Origin: Hirsutella rhossiliensis
Lineage: Eukaryota; Ascomycota; Sordariomycetes; Hypocreales; Ophiocordycipitaceae
Reading direction: 5' to 3'
DNA length: 64,000 nucleotides
Assembly: GCF_020360975.1 (NCBI RefSeq)
Contig: NW_025408673.1
Coordinates: 3,658,001-3,722,000 of the forward strand
This document shows, piece after piece, positions 58,264 through 64,000 of the stretch. A program made the translations under genes and the position numbers. The notes under the pieces were generated by a model. That model was not told the origin of the DNA, searched no databases, and worked only from the letters and a program-made list of their open reading frames with translations. How positions within the stretch are numbered: position 1 is the stretch's first letter; each line of letters starts with the position of its first letter.

Positions 58264-58580
58264 ATGAGGCTTCCAGCTAGGTATGACAAGCAAAGCTATG
58301 AATGGTGTATGGACTACAAACAAATGTCCAGGCATTGCGCCACTACAACGGGGTTGAGAGCATGGACGAAAGAAGAAATGATGGCATACCTTGACTGGAG
58401 CCATGCAGAAGATCAGCGTGTTGAAGCCCAGATCATGAAGGAGATGGGAGACAATCCGTTAGCCAACACACGGAGGGCGTGGCCGACATTTGGCGACAGG
58501 TAGAAAAGGACAGCCGAGAGCAGGAAACGCTGTATTCTGCACATGTTGAGGCAGATGATTGTATTTTCGTCGAGCCGTAG
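58264..58580 (+). pseudogene. C-terminal module of the MULE-encoded protein
   Basis: The frame from 58264 reads YEWCMDYKQMSRHCATTTGL, then WTKEEMMAYLDWSHAEDQRV and EAQIMKEMGDNPLANTRR, then shifts at about 58480 to VADIWRQVEKDSREQETLYS, ending EADDCIFVEP at TAG 58578-58580. This helical segment looks like a SANT/Myb-like or regulatory module accompanying fungal MULE transposases. I recall similar wording but cannot name a family. It lies inside the TIRs, so it belongs to the element. Confidence 0.45.
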
Positions 58581-58827
58581 TTGGCTCTACTGATATTAGC
58601 AGCTCTTTAGTTCTAGTAGACAGTAGACTCACACATACGACGAGCACAGTGCCGACAGACTACCCGCATCATGGCTTTACGCAGACAACGGACTGTGATT
58701 AGTCATTTTCGCGGTGCCCGCGAAATATTAGATTCGCGGGTACCGTGAGCCTATTGGCTCCCTCGGCTGAGGGAATGGTGAATAAGCCTTGCAAAAGAAA
58801 GGTTGATGAGGCTTGTAGATATTGATG

Positions 58828-59030
58828 TGTGTAACGGGCAAGCCGCTTTAACGGCGGCTGCGCCGCCTAGCTTCTAGAACCTTCCATTGGCTCGAAGCTA
58901 TAAAATGCTATTGTGCTCTCATGTAGTAGATTCTCTTTCTTTCTTTCTTTCTTCTCTATCTTGATAGTAAACAGCATAGGGACTAGTTAGTTGTATCAAC
59001 TCACTAGAGGCCTTTCACATACTATCAAGA
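58828..59030 (+). promoter_or_regulatory. Possible 5' LTR of the Gypsy element
   Basis: A stretch beginning TGTGTAACGGGCAAGCCGC has a GC-rich hairpin (GCCGCTTTAACGGCGGC), then TATAAAA near 58910 and a CTTTCTTTCTTTCTTTC run at about 58936. This is the layout of an LTR promoter. The second LTR is outside the window, so the ends and primer-binding site cannot be checked. Confidence 0.4.
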
Positions 59031-59031
59031 T

Positions 59032-59108
59032 CACTGAAGACATTGAAGACACTGAAGACACCGAAGACACTGAAGACACCGAAGACACCGAAGACACTGA
59101 AGACACCA
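59032..59108 (+). repeat. 9-nt tandem repeat (about eight units)
   Basis: GAAGACAYY-type units from about 59035 to 59106 (GAAGACACTGAAGACACCGA pattern), in frame as repeated Glu-Asp-Thr just before the gag ATG at 59151. Confidence 0.85.
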
Positions 59109-59150
59109 AACTGAGTCCCGTCGAACTATTAGCGTTCAGCGAAGTCGCGA

Positions 59151-61107
59151 TGGCCGAAGATAACAACAACATGCAGCCGGACGTCCTCAGCGCCCTGGTT
59201 GCCGAGATACGAAGTCTGAGAGAAGAGAGTTCCCGAAGAAACACCCAGTTTGAAGAACGTTTTATTGCCCTGGAACTCCAACAACACCAGCAAGCCCGTT
59301 CGTCTGAACTCCTAGAGCCAACGCCATCTGTCACCCCGGCTGTCCCCATTGAGGACACCCGTGTGGTCGCCACTCACAACCCTCACCCAACCAAGCGCCC
59401 CAAATTACGAGACATACCGAAATTCGGCGGCGACAAGGCCCAGTGGCGAAGCTGGAAACTAGAAACCGAAGGAAAGCTACGAGTCGACAAAGAAGCCCTT
59501 GAGATGCAGAAGGCCACTTTATGTACATCTTCATGAGCCTAGAAGGCAAGGCTAAAGACAACGTGACCACATTTGTGGAGATGCAAACCGAGAAGAAAAC
59601 GTTCAATGTTGCTGAACTACTCAACCGCCTCGAATTGCTGTACGGGGAGAGGGATCGCAAGCAGAGAGCTACACGCAACCTGCATTCGATTAAGCAAGGA
59701 GAGAATGAACCGTTCACGTCCTTTACCCCGCTTTGAGAGGAGATCGCCAACGCCAACGCCGAGTATTGGCCAGATGACAGCAAGATTTCCTACCTCCAGG
59801 AGGCACTAAACGATAAAATGAAAGCAGCCCTCATAGGCTCTGACCCCTCTGCCATCAGCAGCTATGTTGGGCTGGCGAGGAGGTGCGATTCGCTGAGCAG
59901 CCAGATGGAATTGTTGGGTCAGTGGAAAAGGCCTCGAGGCAACCAGGCTTTCTAATCATACGCGTATGGTTTAATTAAACCATATATTGCCCATATATTG
60001 TCAATAAACCTATACCATACTGAATCAGCCGTATGACCATATATGGCCATACGCGGTGTAAAGTTCCCCCGAGGCTGAAATGCTTGGCGAGTGGATGGGT
60101 GCAACTAACGTTTGGTGAGGTTTTACCAAGTTGCAGAACCTTTGATGATTCAAATTGCATGGACGTGTTCTCCTCGCGCAGTGGGACATTAGTGAAGATA
60201 GCGCGAATACGTAGATCGTGTCCTCGAACCTTGCCAGATAAAAACAGTGGATTCCTCATGAATGCGGCGAAAAGAGTGTAGGGTAACCAACGTTGCTTAG
60301 ATTGTCACGGTATGTCACCCAAAAACATAATTCGGAAGCTAGGAATAGGTTGCGTGTAGAACTGAAAATGCAATAGCAGACCCAAATTACATTAGGGATA
60401 TTTGAGTTGATTCTCATATGCCGTTCAATTCGTGCATTCCGCGGTGAGTTCGCTCCTTGGGTTGTTTGCCTGAGAAAATATCTCCATCGTAGATGGATAA
60501 CGTCGTAACTGCCACGGGTGTCATGAGCAATGACGTCATTTCTCGTATGGGCAATATATGGTTTATTTCACCATATGAGAATAAACCATACACCATAAAC
60601 CATACGGGTCCGTATGGCGTATGGCGTATGGTTAGAAAGCCTGGAGGCAACACAAAGAGTTCGGACAACTATGACAACCACCAGAATCATGGAGGCCAGG
60701 CTGCCCAGAAACAGTCTGGCCAGAAAACCGAAGTTAGACGAGAGGATATGATGGAATGGGAACCAACTCTACAAGCATCCGCGAAAGTGAACGCTGCGCG
60801 CACCCGCAGTGATAAGAACACATATGGTTACTAATCCAAGCGACCAGAAGACCAAGCGCTGTTGGGCAAGCGTGCCAAGTGGGTCGACCAGGCCGAGATG
60901 GACGCCCGTTACCGTGAAGGGCGTTGCCTCCGTTGTGGAAGAGACAACTGCAGAATCGAGCGCTGTCCATTGGCTGCGCCTATCCGACCCGCAAACACGA
61001 CCCGACGCACTCAGGTCAATGCCGTGACCCCGTCACGACCAGCGGTCACTAAAGCCGAGGTCGCCGAAGACGATACTTCTTCTCATAGCGATGAAGATTC
61101 AGACTAG
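59151..61107 (+). pseudogene. Gypsy gag, split by an insertion and nonsense changes
   Basis: ATG at 59151 (MAEDNNNMQPDVLSALVAEI). A coiled-coil-like segment (LREESSRRNTQFEERFIALE) is followed by PKFGGDKAQWRSWKLETEGK and, after a one-base shift near 59505, MYIFMSLEGKAKDNVTTF, the retrotransposon gag fold. A TGA at 59734-59736 sits where EEIANANAEYWPDD follows in frame. Sequence resumes after the nested insertion (about 59943-60644) with NTKSSDNYDNHQNHGGQ, and a knuckle CLRCGRDNCRIERC (Cys-x2-Cys-x4-Cys-x4-Cys, Cys in place of the usual His). The frame ends EDSD at TAG 61105-61107 but continues in the same frame into the protease. Confidence 0.7.
59943..60644. mobile_element. Insertion nested in gag with 20-bp inverted ends
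   Basis: The ends CCAGGCTTTCTAATCATACG (59943-59962) and its complement at 60625-60644 differ by one base. The interior repeats CCATAT/ATATGG and GTATGG motifs and codes for nothing I recognise. Outside, GCCTCGAGGCAAC (59931-59943) and GCCTGGAGGCAAC (60639-60651) are a 12/13 direct repeat, possibly a target duplication or part of an ancestral palindrome. It is consistent with a small non-autonomous DNA element, and it destroys gag. Confidence 0.6.
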
Positions 61108-61559
61108 GGACACGCGGCGGCTGTGAGAGAATGGGATGTGAGCGGAAAAGCAAAAATGGACGGAGAACCGTTCATAGCAGACGTCAGGGTGAACGGCACA
61201 GACTTCGTGCCATCTCTTGTCGACTATGGCTGCCTCTGCTACGGCGCGGTTAGCAAGCGCACATTTCACTCTCTCCAGTTGCCACGTATACGCGTTCAGC
61301 CGCGTATCTTGGAGAACGCAGCGGAGACGGCAAGGAGGTCAAAATCGACAAGATCACGTATGTGTCGATCGACCTCGATGGACATCAGCAGCATCGTGTT
61401 TTCATGTACGTCATCGACGATCTGAACTGGGATATGATCCTGGGTAAACGATGGATGGAAGACCAGGATGTTCACATCCATGCGAAGGAAGGATATCTCG
61501 AGATCGGGTCCAATGGAGTTCAAGTACGAGACCGACGACGTTACCAGCCTCCCAGCTAG
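61108..61559 (+). pseudogene. Gypsy aspartic protease
   Basis: Directly after the in-frame TAG, the sequence reads WDVSGKAKMDG, VRVNGTDFVPSLVDYGCLCY and GAVSKRTF. The DYG at residues about 32-34 stands where retroviral-type proteases have D-S/T-G, so the catalytic Asp is kept but the next residue is Tyr. The flap region is shifted, continuing in another frame (VFMYVIDDLNWDMILGKRWM, 61398-61457), ending at 61559. Processes the Gag-Pol polyprotein in an active element. Confidence 0.65.
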
Positions 61560-61644
61560 ATGTCTCTAATGTCATGGCCGCAACCTTTTAGCAGAAGCAC
61601 GCCGTGACAAACGCAAAGGCGGCATTGGAGTTCACTCGGTCACG

Positions 61645-62520
61645 ATGGCGGATATTGACAAGGCCCTAAGACCGAAACCGAAGACTGACGTAATGGAGAA
61701 GCTGCCACCACAGTACCACAAGTGGTCTCGAGCTTTCTCTCAGCAACTGGCCGACCAGCTGCCCCCTCATCGGCCAGGTGTGGACCTGAAGATCGAAGTG
61801 CTGAAAGACGAGCATGGCCGAGAGAAGCCCTACCCTGGGGACCGCTTTACAGCATGTCCCGCGAGGAGCTATTGGTACTACGGAAGACTCTCACAGAACT
61901 ACTCGACAAGGGATTTATTAGAGTCAGCAGCTCGCCAGCCGCGGCACCAGTCCTTATGGTGAAGAAGCCCGGCGGAGGCATCCGCTTCTGCGTGGATTAC
62001 AGAGGTTTGAACCATATAACGAAGAGGGACCGCTATCCCTTGCCCTTACTGAGCGAGACCTTGCGAACGATAGCCAAGGCAAGGTGGTTCACCAAGGTAG
62101 ATGTTATAGCAGCGTTCCATAAGATCAGGGTCGCCCCGGCGACGAGGAAAGACAACTTTCAGAACGCGCTATGGATCCTTCGAATGGCTGGTAGTTCCAT
62201 TCGGCCTGACAGGCGCACCAGCAGCCTTTCAGCGGTACATTAACAGCGCGCTCCAGGATTACCTAGACGATTTTGTGTCAGCATATATCGACGATGTCCT
62301 GATCTTCTCCTCTGGAAGCCTGCAAGACTACCGCGACAAGGTCGGCAAGGTCCTCCAACGACTGATGGACGCCGGGCTGCAACTGGATATCAACAAGAGT
62401 GAATTCGAAGTCAAGGCTGTGAAATACCTTGGGTTTATCATCGAGGCGGAGTGTGGGATCCGAGTCGACCCTGAGAAGGTTGAGGCTGTGAAGGAATGGG
62501 CAACCCGACGAATGTTAAGT
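61645..62520 (+). pseudogene. Gypsy reverse transcriptase, frameshifted
   Basis: Reads [20 protein letters not shown], then after a shift at 61833-61835 [50 protein letters not shown] (motif 2) and [16 protein letters not shown] (motif A, Asp kept). After two shifts near 62135-62160 it continues [20 protein letters not shown] (about 62170-62229) and FVSAYIDDVLIFSSGSL, with the catalytic YIDD at about 62284-62295. The thumb/connection follows (VKYLGFIIEAECGIRVDPEK). The shift at 62504-62506 truncates this frame at 62526. Synthesises cDNA from the element RNA. Confidence 0.85.
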
Positions 62521-63326
62521 CCGTGAGGAGTTTTATTGGATTCGCGAACTTCTACAGGATGTTTATGCCAGAGTTCTCGGTGATAGCGGAGCCGCTAACG
62601 CGGCTAACGAAGAAGGACGTGCCATTCCGTTGGGATGAATTGTGCGAAGAAGCCTTCGAGAAGCTCAAGGACCTGTTGATCACGGCCCCGATCCTTGCAC
62701 ACTTCCATCCAGAAAGGGAGACTATCGTGGAAGCAGACGCTTCAGGATTCGCGTCGGGAGGCGTGCTCTTGCAGAGAGATGATAAGGATGGACTGGTACG
62801 ACCTGTCGCATACTTCTCGAAGAAACATTCGGCAGCCGAAGCGAACTACGCTATCCATGACAAGGAGCTACTCGCCATTCTCAGATGTTTGGAGCAGTGG
62901 GAACCAGAGCTACGGGCAGTAGAGCACTTCAAGATCCTAACGGACCACAAGAACCTGAGGTACTTCTACTCGGAAAGGAGGTTGACAGAGAGACAAGTGC
63001 GGTGGTCGGAGTTCCTGTCCAGGTTCCAATTCGAGCTCGAATGGAGGCCGGGCCGCAAGGGCGGATTGCCTGACGAACTCTCTCGACGGGACCAGGATAT
63101 GCCGGCCAACTACTCCGATGAACGACTAAAGGGACGCATTATGAGGCTATTCCAAAATGATCACCTTAGAAGGGTCCCAATATCGACATTGTCTACCAAC
63201 AACGAGGTGCCCAGGAAATCAACTTCGGAAAAGAGATCAGGATATTTGAAGATGAGGAGTTACAGCAGCTGTGGCACGCCGCACGGCAAGAAGACAAGCT
63301 TTATCAAGAACTCACGAAGCTGGTAG
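62496..63326 (+). CDS. Gypsy RT connection and RNase H domain
   Basis: Opens in the frame of PTNVKSVRSFIGFANFYRMF (after the one-base shift), then FEKLKDLLITAPILAHFHPE, and the RNase H core ETIVEADASGFASGGVLLQR, SKKHSAAEANYAIHDKELLA and KILTDHKNLRYFYSERRLTE. Carboxylates appear at VEADAS, the DKE-like segment and LTDHKNL as in Gypsy RNase H. It continues to FELEWRPGRKGGLPDELSRR; the last residues (after MPANY, about 63100) are linker. It degrades the RNA of the RNA/DNA hybrid. This 276-residue block is uninterrupted. Confidence 0.85.
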   Translation: MGNPTNVKSVRSFIGFANFYRMFMPEFSVIAEPLTRLTKKDVPFRWDELCEEAFEKLKDLLITAPILAHFHPERETIVEADASGFASGGVLLQRDDKDGLVRPVAYFSKKHSAAEANYAIHDKELLAILRCLEQWEPELRAVEHFKILTDHKNLRYFYSERRLTERQVRWSEFLSRFQFELEWRPGRKGGLPDELSRRDQDMPANYSDERLKGRIMRLFQNDHLRRVPISTLSTNNEVPRKSTSEKRSGYLKMRSYSSCGTPHGKKTSFIKNSRSW

Positions 63327-63343
63327 CAGATGGAGCGAAGAGT

Positions 63344-64000
63344 TTGCCAACAGAGTTACAGAAGGTTGTCAGCATTTCAGAATGCTCATTAGACAATAGA
63401 GGCCTGCTGTGCTTTAGAGAACGCGTCTGGATACCCGGTTCGGAGCCGCTACGTACAAAGATCATCCAGGAAACTCACGACTCTCATATCACCGGACATC
63501 CTGGAAGGGACCTCACGTACTCGACTCTGTCGAGACGCTTCTTCTGGCCGGGTGCCGCTAGCGATGTACGTCGGTTTGTGCGCAACTGCGAGGTTTGCGG
63601 ACGAAACACCATCTGGAGGATACAAAGAAAGGACTCCTAAAGCCGCTCCTATTCCGCAACGCATATGGAGCGAAATTACCATTGACTTTATTACTGACCT
63701 CCCACCGTCGGGGAAAGATGGCGCGACGAACTGCATGGTGGTCACGGACCGACTCACCAAAGGCGTCGAACTCGAAGGATTGAACGATATTTCCACAGAA
63801 GCGGTTGCAAGAAGACTCTTCGAACGACACTACCCTGTCCATGGCATCCCAACGGCTATCACCAGTGATCAGGGTCCCCAGTTTGTCAGTGGTATGTGGA
63901 AAAGTTTCTGTCAGATGCTAGGGATCGAGCAGCGGTTGTCGACGGCGTACCATCCACAAACCGACGGTGCAACAGAACGAATGAACCAAGAGGTAGAGAG
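63344..64000 (+). pseudogene. Gypsy integrase, cut by the window end
   Basis: 63344-63640 encodes the HHCC zinc domain: HDSHITGHPGRDLTYSTLSR, FFWPGAASDVRRFVRNCEVC (His-x3-His, Cys-x2-Cys). After a frame shift near 63600 the catalytic core follows: SEITIDFITDLPPSGKDGAT (first Asp near 63687), SDQGPQFVSG (second Asp near 63866) and YHPQTDGATERMNQEVE (Glu near 63975). The catalytic DDE triad is visible. The sequence ends inside the core at 64000, so any C-terminal chromodomain or other tail is unseen. Confidence 0.8.

Larger units (their letters stand above)
55726..58762 (+). mobile_element. Complete Mutator-like element (MULE), 3,037 bp
   Basis: Both ends start GGGAGCCAATAGG. The terminal inverted repeats are 55726-55787 and 58701-58762: 62 bp, the first 51 identical, two differences after that. 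Each repeat contains an internal palindrome CCCGCGAA...TTTCGCGGG. One transposase reading region on + fills the inside. With intact ends, a 9-bp duplication and only small frame breaks, this is the best preserved element in the window. Confidence 0.95.
55717..58771. other. 9-bp target-site duplication flanking the MULE
   Basis: TCGGCTGAG occurs exactly at 55717-55725 and 58763-58771, immediately outside both terminal inverted repeats. Nine bases is the usual Mutator-like duplication. The perfect match means insertion was recent or the site has not decayed. Confidence 0.95.
58772..64000 (+). mobile_element. Gypsy-type LTR retrotransposon, 3' end outside the window
   Basis: Gag, zinc knuckle, protease, reverse transcriptase, RNase H, and integrase follow in the Ty3/Gypsy order on +. 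It begins directly beside the MULE and runs off the window end within the integrase core. Gag carries a nested insertion and all parts have frame changes, so it is a degraded copy. Confidence 0.85.

Noticed and set aside
1..64000. tRNA, rRNA or other RNA genes
   Set aside because: I looked for cloverleaf-type A/B boxes and rRNA-like stretches by eye and found none convincing. A covariance-model search would be decisive.

Overview
The window looks like a repeat-rich, GC-high block of a filamentous ascomycete (Sordariomycete-like) nuclear genome. The evidence is short GT-AG introns in the few ordinary genes, a signal-peptide small secreted protein, a fungal-type heat-labile-enterotoxin-like gene, and Helitron, hAT, MULE and Gypsy families typical of fungi. 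Almost everything is transposon-derived. I see no tRNA, rRNA, CRISPR array or bacterial operon.

Region 1 (1-42.4 kb) is almost wholly one large Helitron family. Copy A is only the helicase tail and is cut by the window edge. Copies B (about 1.5-10.8 kb) and C (about 11.7-22.25 kb) run on +. Copies D (about 22.25-32.55 kb) and E (about 32.55-42.4 kb) run on -. The result is two head-to-tail pairs whose helicase ends converge at about 22.25 kb. Each full copy has the same two divergent genes. One is a long Rep-helicase: Zn/DUF6570-like region, HUH relaxase domain, two-tyrosine motif and PIF1 helicase, with two conserved introns. The other is a companion gene on the opposite strand, with one conserved intron, a conserved core, and a TPTKRPRL nuclear-localisation-like tail. 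All copies carry frameshifts. A MYND zinc-finger gene sits between B and C.

Region 2 (43.2-48.45 kb) is a second, unrelated Helitron, single copy on +. It encodes a Rep-helicase split by single-base frameshifts and ends in palindromes with CTAG.

Region 3 (48.6-52.1 kb) holds the only candidate host effector genes: an enterotoxin-A-like ADP-ribosyltransferase on - with a broken frame, a MITE-like inverted-repeat element, and an intact two-exon small secreted protein on +.

Region 4 (52.5-64 kb) is a graveyard of other elements. It contains a 5' hAT fragment with a BED-like finger, and a complete 3,037-bp MULE with 62-bp TIRs and a perfect 9-bp target duplication. It ends with a Gypsy retrotransposon (gag, protease, RT, RNase H, integrase) that is cut by the window end and has a palindrome-ended insertion inside gag.

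Most points of interest are the conserved companion gene of the large Helitron, the architecture of the Helitron cluster, and a striking pattern of single-base losses, many in short G/C runs, that break coding frames across unrelated elements. That pattern raises the question of real decay versus systematic base-calling error.
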